In this document: piece by piece, positions 1 through 12,899 of the stretch
Numbering within the stretch: position 1 is the first letter of the stretch
Layout: every line of letters starts with the position of its first letter
From: Xestospongia muta
Taxonomy: Eukaryota; Porifera; Demospongiae; Haplosclerida; Petrosiidae
DNA length: 64,000 nucleotides
Reading direction: 5' to 3'
Assembly: GCA_963693285.1 (NCBI GenBank)
Contig: OY848917.1
Span: 26,165,745-26,229,744 of the forward strand
The notes under the pieces: generated by a model
The model's database searches: none
What the model was told of the DNA's origin: nothing
Seen by the model: the letters and a program-made list of their open reading frames with translations, nothing else
Translations under genes and position numbers: made by a program

Positions 1-534
1 CTGTAACACTTATTTTTATAGGTGATATTAATACATTTTATAAACAAAGAACAAAAGTCGAGTGATAAACGTATCTTTAACATTTTAAAAAATGTAAAAA
101 AATTGCTGACAAATACTTCAACAAGAAAGCATTAGAAATGATTCCAGTATAATAAATTCTACATGTCATATTTACACAGTTGAATCTAGTATATAGATTT
201 GTTCATGTTTCATAGCTATTGCATTAAAATTATCATATATATTGCCATACATATTTTATGTAAGGTTTTTGAATATTTTCAGATATAATAATATAATTAC
301 GAATCGTTTTATATTGTCAGTTCTTATATTAGTCAACGTAATACTGCAGTCTAAGTATGCACATATCATTATAATTAAAAAAATATTTGTAGAATAGCAT
401 GAATTTTGCAGTGAAGCAAAACTTGGTTGAAGTTGCATGTGGTACATCAGAAACATGTAATAAATTCAAAATGATTGGAATAACGATCACTCACACCTCA
501 GTCTTATTGTGAGAGTGATAGTTAAAGTTAAAGG
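1..534 (-). repeat. Orphan 3' flank of a lost subtilase copy
   Basis: This block is a close paralogue of the sequences lying just 3' of the subtilase copies at 26990-27416, 45470-46000 and 57500-58060 (shared anchors include TTATAAACAAAGAAC and GAATATTTTCAGATATAAT). On the minus strand it would follow a subtilase stop codon. No subtilase exon lies to its right: the block runs straight into the LTR at 535. The copy it belonged to was therefore deleted, or replaced by the retroelement. The short ORFs inside it are not conserved. Confidence 0.7.
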
Positions 535-707
535 TGTACTGGCATTGACTCTGTTACAGTTTATCACTTTATTGTTTAATAATTTTATGGCATATATGTA
601 TTATTGAATCATTCTTTTGTGTAATTATTATGGTATATATCCTCATGATCTTTTATGGTTGATTATCTTTGTCAATTGATTACTAAAAGAACCCTAATAA
701 CTCTACA
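535..707 (+). repeat. Gypsy 5' LTR with primer-binding site
   Basis: Homology to the subtilase 3' flank stops at 534. The next 173 bases begin TGTACTGG and end CTCTACA, the usual TG...CA borders of an LTR. They are followed at once by TGGTGGCAGAGGT (708 onward), which has the TGG start of a tRNA primer-binding site. A gag-like reading frame starts about 165 bases further on. No matching 3' LTR was found in the window. Confidence 0.6.
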
Positions 708-1790
708 TGGTGGCAGAGGTGGGATACATCCTAACTATTGTCTATTGGAATCACAGTATCGTCTTTCTCTCCCGGAGCTTTGAGTAACCTGATTCCAGAC
801 TGAGTCACAAAATGGCTGCCTTATACCACGTGGCCCTCCCAATTCTTTCAGTTTTAACAAGCCAGAAGAATGACAGAAATGGATTCGCCATTTTGAGCAC
901 TTCAGGATAGCATCAGGACTCATTGAGAAGAGCGATGAGACTCAAGTCAACACACTCATCTATGTGATTGGGGATGAAGCAGATGATATCCTATGATGAT
1001 TTAAACTCGAAGAGGCACAGGCAAATGTTTACAAATCTGTAAAAGACAAATTTAAGGCATTTTTCGTGAAACATCAAAATGGTATTTATGAGAGGGCTAG
1101 ATTTAACCTCAGAAAACAGGAGGAAGGAGAGACAGTGACTGATTTCATTAATGACCTTTATGTTTTAGTACAGCATTGTCAAGCAGTCAGGTCAGTCAAC
1201 TGTTGAAACATTTTTCTCGTTTATTTACAGGTCTCGGGAAGCTTGAGGGAGACTACACAATACGACTCAAGAAAGGAGGGAAACACTTCTCTCTCTCCAC
1301 TCCCAGATGAGTACCACTCCCACTAAAAAAAAAAACTGGACAGAATGGCTAGACTAGGGGTGATTTCCCAAATCAAAGAGCCAACTAAATGGTGTGCTGG
1401 TATAGTACTGGTTCAGAAGAATAACGGTTCGGTTCGTCTTTGTGTTGACCTCACCCACCTTAATCAGAGCGTCAAGAGAGAGCGTCACTAACTACCAGCG
1501 GTAGAATAGGTGCTAGCACAGCTAACAGGTGCAACAATTTTCTCAAAGTTAGATGCTAATTCGGGTTTTTGGCAAATACCATTGGCACCCGAATCAGCTA
1601 AACTCACTACTTTCATCACTCCGTTCAAAAGATACCAATTTCACAGACTACCGTTTGGGATAACATCTGCTCCTGAACATTTTCAATGACGCATATCGGA
1701 AATTTTGAGTGGTACGAACGGTACAGTGAACATGATGGACGATATCCTAATATTTAGAACGGACCAGGAGGAGCATGATATGAACTGAGG
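708..1790 (+). mobile_element. Ty3/gypsy retrotransposon relic, gag and RT pieces
   Basis: Downstream of the LTR, one frame reads as gag (about 890-1185: IEKSDETQVNTL, then YERARFNLRKQEEGETV), as in capsid regions of gypsy elements. From about 1340 a reverse transcriptase N-terminal half follows (WCAGIVLVQKNNGSVRLCVD; LPFGITSAPEHFQ; active-site-like MMDDILIF). Stops and frameshifts interrupt the frame. The zinc-knuckle and protease region is missing, and homology ends near 1785, before RNase H and integrase. It is a dead relic. The same family is found at 27417-28380, where the overlapping RT segment is clearly similar. Confidence 0.8.
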
Positions 1791-1939
1791 GAATAATTTC
1801 TTCTTAAACTATTATAATGTTTTATATGAACCATCATTTTTTGTTGATTTGATATGATGATCTTGTTTATAAAGCTTAACTATTTCTACATATATAAAAT
1901 GTGGTAAATAAAATTACAGATTCTATAGTAAACCATCTG

Positions 1940-3069
1940 TAACAGAAGACTTGATCTACTGATGAAGATATCTTTGTGCTTGTTCCTGTCCATTAATTAG
2001 GATTTATCCTTTTTTAAGAATTTTTGCAAGTTTTACAAGAAAGTAATCTGTCACTTGTCTACAAATACGTAACATATATAGACAATATACTAATTACCAT
2101 TTAAAACTAAAACAATTACAACTGTTCATCATAATGAAATTAGTCTTCACTTAACTGTGCTACTGTTAATATTTTGTATCAAAAACAGCATTTCTAATAA
2201 CAAGTTGTCAAAGTAAACAAAATAATATATATAAAAAAATCTATAACAGCAATAGTTGTGCAGTTTAAGCCAAAATATGCCATTAAAAAATGGCAACATA
2301 AAAAGTTGTTGTCAAAATACACAATAGCAATTATTGATAAAATTCTAGCAAAAAAAATTCAAAAAAGTACTAAAAATCACACACATTCTACAGTTTAGCC
2401 ACACAGTATTAGTTAGTGAAGTAGCAAGGACAGAGCACATCAATTATTCTCATTTATAATTGTTATAGGATCAGTGTCTGTGTAGCTAATGAAGATAAAG
2501 CAATTAAAATTTTATAATTATAACATCTTATAAGAGATAATTCAGTAAATACATGCATATACAGCTAATTCATATATTAATGACAATATGTAACTAACAT
2601 AATATGGGCATGTCTTTGAGAGTATCAAATCTGACAATTGGATTGTAAATGTTAGTGTAACTTTTATGTAAGCATATAGACCTCGTATAGTAGGTTAAGA
2701 TGTAAAAATATTGTACTTGGCAGCTTAAATAGCCCATCAAGTGATGCATTTTATAATTTCTCTCATTGACAGGTTTATATAATGCATATAGACCACTGAA
2801 TCATCATCATATGTAATAATTATACATATATGGTGTATATATAAATACACTTTTGGAAATATTAGTGAAATTATAAATTATTGACAAAATGCGTGACTAA
2901 TATATTGTAGTGTTATCAGGTGAACAGCACCCTTTGAAGTTTTTGTGTATCCTCAGTATTCTATTATAAATAATTAAATAGGTGCTAAAGAAATTGTGTG
3001 TGTGCTAGGTGACCTTTGTGTTTCCTTTTCTGGTGAACACCTATGTATTATATGAGCTATTGATTTTTC
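1940..3069 (-). repeat. 3' flank block of NIDO-SMB gene 1
   Basis: The sequence immediately 3' of the terminal SMB exon is repeated at 36300-37593, in two parts at 49440-49960 and 50440-50914, and in diverged form at 63195-63560. Shared anchors include AGGACAGAGCACATCAATTA and GGATCAGTGTCTGTGTAGCTAA. It probably contains the 3' UTR plus intergenic DNA that duplicated together with the gene. There is no coding signal. The copy at 36982 carries a 259-base insertion that is absent here (empty site about 2605-2615). Confidence 0.65.
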
Positions 3070-3227
3070 TTACCAGTTAGAGTAACAACCGATATCAGCT
3101 ATATCACTACAACAATCATTATATTCATGACAGCTTTCATCACAATAGCATCCATTATTATAACATTGTGATGACAAGGACTGTTTACAACATCCACAGT
3201 AGGTCATGTTAAGTGCTAAACATGAAC
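3070..3227 (-). other. Terminal somatomedin-B exon of gene 1
   Basis: The 158-base last exon encodes a Cys-rich module with the SMB signature C-x-C-D-x2-C-x5-C-C (seen as GCYCDESCHEYNDCCSDIAD). It ends ...YSNW and stop. The acceptor is TTTCAG at 3228-3233. The stop codon TAA overlaps GTAAG, which looks like a splice donor; the internal SMB exon at 4875 uses a donor at the homologous place. Confidence 0.75.
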
Positions 3228-6200
3228 CTGAAATAAATATATTAACACCTTGGTTTAATTTGCAGTGCTCATTTACCTTGCACAGGTGGTGTGGGTGAAG
3301 GTGTGACTGTTATGTCTATATAAAAATGATAATAAAAGTAATTGTTATACCATTTATGGGGTAATTATCACATCATTAAATTCAAAACTTTAAAATCATA
3401 TTTATTGACTAGACTAAAATGTGACTAACACAAGGCGTGATCTTACAGAGAAACATGAAGGAAACTATATTGAGATAACATGCAATAAAGAAGCATACTA
3501 AATCTAAGTTAGCTTTATTTTATATAAGAATTCTACATATTAATAATTTAACTAATAATTTCAGTATGCCAATTGAAGTTTGTATGTGTGTAATGTGGAT
3601 CATGTACACATGAAATAAGGTATTTCACTATTTTATACTCATTTTATTACCAGGTTGACAAATAAAATCATTATTTTATAATGCCATTGCCATAATAGCT
3701 ATGTATCAAACAAAATATAAGTTGCCATATATACAGAATTAACAATGTTTAAACTACAGCTAATGTCAATTATGATATGGCTTGGCTCACATTCCTAACT
3801 TAAAACAGTAATATCATAAGAAATTTGCATGACTGACTGTAACTATGTGCATTTGTTACTTTAGTTATAAATGTTGTTATAAATTTTGTTATTAAGTTAA
3901 CAATTATATTCAATTGCAATTATTAAAGTCCACAATTTAAAAAGTATTAGTAAATATTGAAATTAAAAATAAACCACATCATTTAACTACTGATGCATAC
4001 AACAACCGATGGTTTTCATTAACCCTAATTGTAAGCAATACACAAATTATGTGTGAAACATCTCACTATTGTTCTTCTGCTGCCAATATACACATATAAT
4101 ATACATATTAGTATCTTTCTCAAAACGTCGTAGGTTGGTTTTTCAGTTACTATCTTAAATTGTTTACATTGTTGTATCTATGCAATGATATAGATCATGT
4201 GATCATGTGTTAGGCTTAAAAGGTTATTTCTGCTGTTGAAAGTGTTTTCAGATCATCTCTTTATATTACGTTCTCATGAAGTGTGAGCGTGTCATTTACA
4301 AACTAACATCTATTTGTTCTATTTCTGCGGTGAGGGTTCTATAATCTATATTATAGAGTTTTTCATTGGTATATAAACTGTTGCCCATAATTATTTAAAG
4401 CAAAGAAAGTCCAGATTCCAAAACAAATAACACAAAAAAAAAAAGCAAATAGTACTATGTATATGTACACTAAGCTAACTAACTTACACTAACTTGTTTC
4501 CTAAAATATTTAAATAATTGACTCATTAACTAATGTAAGACAGGCTCAATTATAGATGCATTCAGAATCATTGAGGCTTTATCATTTCATACAGTGAAGC
4601 ACATATATAGTTCAATTCACATTACTCTGGAGTTAATTTTTAAAAACTTACTATTTATGCCAGATCCTGAACCAGAGCCTATTCATTCACATGAAATGAA
4701 AAAAATCACAATAACATAAGGAAGCAATAAAACGACAAGATGTGTATTGTTAACATTGTTTTACATCAGATGCTTATAAGTATGAATAAGTTCAAAGAAG
4801 TTTATAATTACTTTAATTTTGACTGTAAATAAATAATATGAACTTTGAATAACATGATCTTTTGATTTTCTTACCAATTGAAATAGGATAACAACCAATA
4901 TCAGCTATATCACTACAACAGTCTCCAATAACATGACAGGGTTGATCACAATAGCATCCATTATTATAACAAGTTAGTGACAAGGACCATACACAACATC
5001 CAGAATAGTTGAGGTTAAGTGCTAAACATGACCCTATATACTGGTATATGAACAGCTATATTTCTTTAGTATTTAACTTACCAGGAAGAGAAGATGGTAT
5101 AGGTATAGGTGTAGGTATAGATGTAGGTGTAGGCGCAGGTGTAGGTGTAACAATACCACCTATATAGATGAAGTAAAATCAGATAAAACGCTTGCTGGCA
5201 ATTAATTTAAAATGTAAAAAGGTTTTACTCTACATACTTAAGCTAAAATCCAGAGGACATATTAAAAAGAGCATACACATGCATGAAATAAAGAACATTA
5301 CACTTTTTATAAAGTTTTTAAGAAAGAAACAAGAACAATAAATAATAATAATAATAGAATATCAAAGCCATGTTAAAATGAACAAGTACCATTATTTATT
5401 GAAAAGAAAGTGTTTTGTATATCAACAATATGATAACTAACAAAAGCATACACAGGCAACATTTTTGATTTCATACATAATCATAATAGGCATAATCAAG
5501 GTAAAATTAAGTTGTACCTTCAGTTAGATTATAAACCACGTTTGACCATACAGATGATGGATTATTAAGGCAGTCAATGTCTGTAACCTTTGATGTTCCA
5601 GATAATAGATGATTTGCAAAATAGCTATGTCCAGCACTATAGCCAATTGTTGCATTGTGTCTAGTCCATTGTAAAAGGTTACATTTATAAGTAAATATAG
5701 CATAAGAATTTGATCTTTGAGATGCAATAATAACTTCAAATGTATTCGTCTATAATAAAAAAAATAGTAACAAATGTTTTAATATAAGTATTTGATGAAT
5801 TACTTGAGCACAATTGCTGTATCCAAATGGACAGACATTTACCCACTTTGCTACAAAAACCCAATCTAACTTCACATCAATATTCTGACTTATACTCAAG
5901 AATGTTTCGACTTTATTAATGACACTTGATCCATTGGCTGAAGTCACAATCCCATACTCAACTTTTCCTATTTTTGGCAACATGATATCATCCCAAAATG
6001 GAGCTATCACTACTACTGCATAAAAGAGTGGGAATGATCTTGGAAAAAAGCTTGTGAATGATGTTCCAAAACTAAGCAGACCATTAGAGTTAATCTAAAA
6101 ATTAAAGGCTAATATGATACCACATAACAAGATAATAACTTAATCTTACATAGAGACTATGGTAAGTGTTTCCTCCAATAACAAATGCAGAAGGCAGTTC

Positions 6201-9200
6201 AACTTCAATACTATAAGAATAAAGATTTCTAATTATTTTAGTTTGTATGCCATCCAGGAATTTCAAATACATGGAATCTACTCCAGATCCAGAGACAAAT
6301 TCTATTGAAATTTAGAAAATAATTATTATCAATGACAATAAATAATAAGGTCAGTTGTGAATATCTTACAAAGAGTGCAGTTAGTGTTTCTGATTATTAA
6401 AAACATAACGAAGTAAGGCTAGCAATATGAAGTTGCCATTGTCTCCTTGACATATGACAAATAATTCATATTGAGTGGTTAATAACGATATAATTACACT
6501 TAATTACACTTTCAATGTATGTGATCTTAACTTGTCCACAAAAGAATATGAGATACAGTATAAATGACTCATTCATGTCAAGAGCCCACATAAAGTAGGT
6601 ACATGTTAAAAACATGAAGTTGTTATACAACCTACTCATCTGATATGTAAGGGGTGTATGTTTATTAATTATAACAGTTTTATATTGTATTAATCACCCG
6701 AAATTGCCTTTCACTTAAAACAAAAATAGAGACTGCAGTATCATATTTAGCAATAATACTATCCCCACAGCATCAGGACCAATATCATCGAAATAATGTA
6801 AGGACAATTTAATAATAATGTTAGGATTTCTTCAAAATGACTTAGTTTAAGGGCTATATTTTTGGTTTATGTCTACTTGACATTTTTACCTTGATTTACA
6901 TTGTAAACCACATTTGACCATACAGATGATGGATAATTGAGACAGTCAATGTCTGTAACTCTTGATGTTCTGGAGAATGGATGATTTTCAAAATTGTTAT
7001 GTCCATCACTATAGCCAATTATTGTATTGTTACTAGCCCATTGTAGAAGATCACATTTATATGTAAATATAACATAAGAAGTTGATCCTTGAGCTGCAAT
7101 CACAACCTCAAATGTGTTTGTCTATGAAGAAAAATAGTAATGCATGTTTAAAAAGAATAGAATAATTCACCTGATCACAACTGACGTTTACATATGGACA
7201 GACATTCATCCAATTTGCTACAAAAACCCAATCTAATTCTAAATTCACATTTTGGTTTATTTTTAGAAATTTTTCTACTTCATTGATGATATTTGATGTA
7301 CTGGTTGAAGTGACAATGCTATACTTAACAATTCCTGTATTTGTTAATATGATATCATCCCAAAATGGAGCTATCACTACTGCATATGGGAGTGGGAATG
7401 ATGTTGGTGAAGAGCCTGTGAATGATGTTCCAAAACTAAGTAGACCATTAGAGCTTATCTAAATCAAAGTAAAGACTAATATCATGCTATAAAAATAGTG
7501 ACTCAGGCTTACGTATATTTTGTTGTAAGTGATTCTTCCAAAACTAAATGAAGAAGGAAGTTCAACTGCTCTAGTACCATCATTGACATATTGAAATATG
7601 TTAAATTGTGAACAAATATCTAGAAACGTCATGTATTTTGAATGCAATGCAGATTCTGAGCCATTAACTATAGGTCCAGACCCAAGAACAAAGTCTGTTG
7701 AAATAAAAAAAGTAATTAATTAAGTAGACTATAGCTGTGCCTTTTTAAGAACTACTAGGATTGTCTATTGAAATGTATAAGTAGAAAACAATCAATATAT
7801 CACTCAAACTGTATTTCAGTATAGATATTTTCATTTATTTATAGTTAAGATTCTTTATTATGCATCAGAAACAAGTATTTTAATATGCGTGTGCATGTCA
7901 TTCTGTTAACTGGCAATGCACTTAATTCATCAATGACATTGACGTCTTTAAAATTACACAGCAAAAATTAAGTACTAGCAAATTGTTTCGTATTAAAAGC
8001 AGTCAATGAATGACAAAGTTGGAAAAGTCAGATAACATTTGAAAAGTCAGATAAGACTCATATAATATGATTGTATACTTAAGTGGTTTTTTTTTTAGAA
8101 GTAGGATCAAGAGTACGATACAATTCCTCAAATAATTTTGGCACAAATCAAATGCCATAGACACACCATAATTACCAGATGCATTGTTTATTAAAGACGT
8201 TTTCATTGAATTCCTTTCACTACTTTATTCTAAATACTTATTAGCAAGTTATCACATAGTGGCTTCATCTCAATTACAATCAATCTAATATCACTATAGG
8301 AACAGTAACGGTGCTTTTAAATAGAGATGACTCAAATTGTCATTGAAATGTATTGGCAGAAAACAATAAGTATCTCACTAAACTGATAAAAATCTTTCAA
8401 CTCTTTGCAGTATCTTTTTACATTAATAAAAAAATTCACAAACAAATAATTAATTAACACTAAACGTTTCAATAGTTCGAAAAAATATCTTCATCAGTAG
8501 CTTAAATAATGATAAAGTAAAAGTAACAACTCTATTGACATTAAACTCGAAGATACAAAATTCAATTCAGGTACAATTGGTGGTCAAATGGAGGATTTGT
8601 TCATCGTTCTCTACCTCCTCCACCTTGGCATATCCTGAGCCGCCTCTGCTTTATAATTCACAATAACTCGATAACAAAAACATTTTAAATATTGAATTCA
8701 CAGAGTTTACATGCTCAACTATGAGGTATGGCTTTTTGTAATTCATATACAAAAATGTTGATTTCAGTAGTATACTACCAAGAACTATTTTAATATACTT
8801 TTAGGAAAAAAAGATGATTGTAGCTTAACTTAAGCATATTCTCTTAATTCTGGCAATAAGTATAAATAATTTGATATTCAGCTTCAAAGAAGATCCAAGA
8901 CCATTACTATTATGACTGATAAACCTGTGAATGTAAGACTAACTATGATGCATTGAATAAAGTGTCTTTTTCTTGTTGTCTGGAACTTCCTTATGATGTA
9001 ATATGATCAAAGTTCCCAGCTACTTCCTAGTTATGATTTTATTTAATTAGTTGCATAACATCATCACATGGAACTACTTAAGCATGGAATCATATAGCTT
9101 TCCAGCATGCTTTCACTATTGACTATTAAACACTCGCATTTAAAAAATTAGGCAAACAATTAATAAAACTATTTTCTAAGAAATAAAGTAAATGTACAGA

Positions 9201-10872
9201 TGGGTAATAGCAGTCCAATATAAGGAATACAAACAAGACATACAGAATGGCAATCTAATCAATTAAATATCATCATATAATATACTGCACATGAGTAAAT
9301 AAGTATTTGTATGTGAAATTTTGTCTGTTAACACCTTTTTCACATCAAGTAACTTGGTTGAATGAGATGCTGCCTTGTCAACAAATGAATTTGAGATAAA
9401 GTCATTTGTGTACGCCAAGTCAAATAAGGCCTATATTCTTATAGCATCAAACAGTTTTACATGTAATGATCTACTGAGTAATTGCTTTGACTATAACAAC
9501 AATTGTTAACCTATCATCTCAATTTTAATTTCTTTCTTTATATTGTCACAAAACATTCAGACTATTACTGAGTTAAAGTTTCATGCACGCAAAATATTTC
9601 AAATATTATATACTCAAGAGAAGACTTACTCAAAGACTATAGTTATGAATTATACTTGATTCACATGTATAATATATTTAGTTTTACCTTCAGTTAGATT
9701 ATAAATCACATTTGACCATACAGATGATGGATAATTAAGACAGTCAATGTCTGTAACTCTTGATGTTCTAGATAATGGATGATTTGCAAAATTGTTTTCC
9801 CCAACACTATAACCAATTGTTGCATTGTTAGTAGTCCATTGAAGAAGACCGCATTTATAAGTAAATATAGCATAAGAAGTTGATCCTTCATTTGCAATAA
9901 CAACTTGAAATGTGTTTGGCTATAATGAATGAATAGTAAAAAATGTGTTAAATGATAATTATAGAACTATTTACTTGATCACAATTGACATTTCCAAATG
10001 GACAGACATTTTCCCACTTTCCTACAAAAACCCAATCTAATTCCAAGTCCACATTTTGATTGATTTTCAAGAATCCTTCCACTTCATTGATAATGTTTGA
10101 TGTATTTGCTGAAGTGAAAATACCATACTCGACTATTCCTGTATTTGATAATATGATATCATCCCAAAATGGATTGCTGCATTGTTACTAGTCCATTGAA
10201 GAAGACCACATTTATAAGTAAATATAGCATAGGAAGTTGATCCTTGATTTGCAATCACAACCTGAAATGTGTTTGCCTATAATGAATGAATAGTAAAAAC
10301 GTGTGTTGAACTATAATTATAGAATTTACTTTAACACAACTGCTATTTCCAAATGGACAGACATTCACCCACTTTGCTACAAAAACCCAATCTAATTTCA
10401 AGTCTACATTTTGATTGATTTTCAAAAATCTTTCCACTTCATTGATGACACTTGATGTATTTGCTGAAGTAAAAATGGCGTACTCAACTATTCCTGCATT
10501 TATTAATATGATATCATCCCAAAATGGAGCTATCACTACTACAAATTGAAGTGGGAATGATGTTGATGAAGAGCTTGTGAATGGTGCTCCAAAACTAAGT
10601 AGACCATTAGAGCTTATCTAAATCAAAGTAAAGACTAATATTATAACCATAAAAGTAGTGACTAAGTCTTACATATAGATATTGGTAAGTGCATTTTCCA
10701 ATACTAAGTGTAGAAGGAAGTCTAACTGCTCTAGTACCATCATTAACATGTCTAAATAAGGTAGCTTGTGAACATATGTCTAGAAATGTTAAGTAATTGA
10801 AATCCACTCCAGATCCAGTGGCAAATCCTGGTTGTGACTTTATAACTCCAGATTCAGACACAGGAACACAGT
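3070..10872 (-). CDS. Multi-NIDO / somatomedin-B secreted protein, gene 1 (5' part rearranged)
   Basis: Minus-strand multi-exon gene. Supported exons are 10673-10872, 10330-10617, 9688-9919 (NIDO unit 3), 7513-7694, 7171-7458, 6890-7121 (unit 2), 6150-6301, 5804-6094, 5518-5749 (unit 1), 5082-5159 (Thr/Pro linker), 4875-5033 (SMB 1), 4652-4678 (GSGSG linker), 3277-3315 (Thr/Pro linker) and 3070-3227 (terminal SMB, stop 3070-3072). All have GT-AG borders; exons between modules are phase 1-1. NIDO is an extracellular domain of nidogen, tectorin and mucin-4; SMB is the Cys-knot module of vitronectin. The product should be secreted or matrix-associated. No signal-peptide exon was found upstream of 10872. 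An extra fused exon at 9975-10276 is out of frame (separate entry), so the 5' third may be broken unless that exon is skipped. Compared with gene 2 it has an extra SMB and lacks one Thr/Pro exon. Confidence 0.7.
4875..5033 (-). other. Internal somatomedin-B exon of gene 1
   Basis: This 159-base phase 1-1 exon encodes a second SMB module (CYCDQPCHVIGDCCSDIADI). It ends at ATTG followed by the donor GTAAG. It is preceded by a 78-base linker exon (5082-5159) whose Thr-Pro repeats are written by a near-perfect hexamer repeat (GTAGGT on the plus strand). Gene 2 has no equivalent SMB, so this module was gained here or lost there. Confidence 0.7.
5518..6301 (-). other. NIDO unit 1 of gene 1 (exons A-B-C)
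   Basis: Exon A (6150-6301) opens FVSGSGVDSMYLKFLD. Exon B (5804-6094) carries the NIDO start INSNGLLSFG and the core VIAPFWDDI. Exon C (5518-5749) carries SYAIFTYKCNLLQW and ATIGYSAG, and ends YNLTEG. Introns are 55 and 54 bases. All three exons are open, and junctions inside the unit are phase 0. Confidence 0.75.
6890..7694 (-). other. NIDO unit 2 of gene 1 (exons A-B-C)
   Basis: Exon A (7513-7694) begins FVLGSGPIVNGSESALHS. Exon B (7171-7458) includes VIAPFWDDIIL and LDWVFVANWMNVC. Exon C (6890-7121) includes SYVIFTYKCDLLQW and ATIIGYSDG-like residues (TIIGYSDGHNNF), and ends YNVNQG. Each exon is open with a GT-AG border. The unit has the same exon lengths (288 and 232) as most others in the window. 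Confidence 0.75.
7695..9687. other. Large intron between NIDO units 2 and 3
   Basis: About 2 kb separate the two exon triplets. No NIDO exon is seen inside. It contains a short stretch (8461-8505, minus strand) with CTGATGAAG...GAAACG resembling transposon-borne hammerhead cores, and a G/C-richer patch around 8600-8660 of unknown nature. The short minus-strand ORF at 8003-8206 has no recognisable family. Confidence 0.4.
9688..10872 (-). other. Rearranged NIDO unit of gene 1 with a fused exon
   Basis: Exons A (10673-10872) and B (10330-10617) of one unit and exon C (9688-9919) of another are intact. Between them lies 9975-10276, a fusion of the 5' half of an exon C (LLQWTSNNAAI) to the 3' part of an exon B (from WDDI to VNCDQ). 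The join is near 10176-10184, and the intervening intron, end of C, exon A and start of B are gone. The fused exon is 302 bases rather than a multiple of three, so it is out of frame and soon meets a stop. Splicing B directly to the downstream C would give a normal NIDO. Confidence 0.7.
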
Positions 10873-11373
10873 CTGTTGAAATTAATAAATATTCATCAAT
10901 TACACAATAGTTGTGCCTATATAAGGATGGCACAATATTTGTACTATATGGGGTGGTCAGAATAATCTTTTGAAATATATTGGTAGAAACAATAAATATA
11001 TCACTCAAAAGTCATTGAAATATTTTAATTTTTTGCAGATTTTATAGTGATGATACCTTTACTTAGTTTTAAGTTAAGATAACTTTATAAGCATCAGATA
11101 ATATTTTGTCAAGTTTGGTTTTGTTTATTTTTCTTCTCTCTATGCCTCATGATAACTTGATAATTATAAATAGTTTTGACACAATATACATAAAAATATG
11201 TTCATTTAACAGAAAAGGATGTGATCATTATTTAATTGTAGATATAAAGCAAGTGATTTATTGAATAATGCAATTGTTGAAATGATATTAAATCAGTTAT
11301 TAATTGAAATAAAATTACAACTTGCTTATATAGTATTCTTCATTTAAAGTATTATATTGATCACAATGTTATA

Positions 11374-11425
<52 letters not shown>

Positions 11426-12859
11426 TATTATGTTTGTTTGAAAGTTATTTGAACATAGACACTATTTGTCTTTTAGCATTCTCTGTAAGATATCAAACCA
11501 CTTGCTTTTATAACAATTATGCAAGTAAGTAAATAAAAAATGAAGTAATTGTATGTATAGGTATTATGAGTCTAATACAAAGAATACAAACAAGATAGTA
11601 ACGGTAATTACATCATACGTAATATCAGAGGTAGCAAAAACAAAAGTTTAGTTGTAGTGAGGAGTTGGCAAAACAATTTTAGTAAGTATTATTTTAGTAA
11701 AAAAAATATATATATATATAATATATAGTTTTCTATTTTAGTTAATAATAGTTTATTTGATTCACTTAATTTTCCAATCATTTAAGAAAAGGCAATAGAT
11801 AATGAAACATTTTTTTGTTTTTTTCTAAGAAGGACTTCACATTCTAACTTGTGGTTTGTCAGTCTATTTTATTTACTTATTGTGGTTTCCCTACCAACAG
11901 AAAACATTTGTTTCATAAAACCTATAAAGGCTGGTGCTACAAGCAGGTCCAACAGTAAAATAACATAATGTCAGCTTTAATTTTAGTATGATTTTAGTTT
12001 TTGAAATGTAAAAATTTAGTTTTACTTGTCTGGAATTTAGTTTATTAAAAGTTTTAGCGTCTCCTAAAACACATTTTAGTTTTAGTTTACCAAAACAACA
12101 TTATCATCTACATAGGTGAATGCATTGCTGTCACTTATAAACTGTATTGCATGCTAATCATTGCATTGCCCAGCTCACTTTGTAAAATCATCTTTTTTAA
12201 GTATCTATATACTTGAGATAATGAGTGAGTATTATAAAATTATTTTAGTAATAATTATAAACTTGTGAAAAGCAAAAGCTTTATTCACTTAAAGGATACA
12301 TGTTTTATAGGTACTTAACTTTTTAAGTCCATGTCCAATATGAATTACTTTTAAGTTAAATAGTGAAGTAAGAAAGAAATTGCTATTTTTTTCTTTTATT
12401 TTATAATAAAGAAAGTAAGATATACACAATGTTTTATATAAACATATACTTACTTAAAATAGAAAGAATGAGTAAATTGGATGTTAATAATGGTTAACCA
12501 TTGCCAACCTTTGTGTAGACAAGGGTTACAGAACATAGTTTGTGTGGATGTATATGTGTTTGTGTGCACAGAAAATAGAGTAAATTAAACACTTCAAAAA
12601 ATTATGGTATGTACAACAATAATAATAACTACAAATCCAACAATCTTTGTAAAAATATTTTGTTTTAAAGTTATAAGTATTTTATTTTTTTATTACCTAA
12701 TGACAATATTGTAGCTATGCAAACAAATAGATCTTGTATCATGCATTTGTATATGTTTCTTTTACAAAATTGTCAACATATGAACTTTTTGTTGCATAAA
12801 AGATTTCAGATTATATCATGTTCAGTAAGTTCTAGTGCAGTGGCCTAATGGCAATAACA

Positions 12860-12899
<40 letters not shown>

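Noticed and set aside
11371..11428. Inverted ATACTGAT/ATCAGTAT around an AT tract as a MITE or terminator
   Set aside because: Short arms around a simple AT repeat; no target duplication or second copy was seen.
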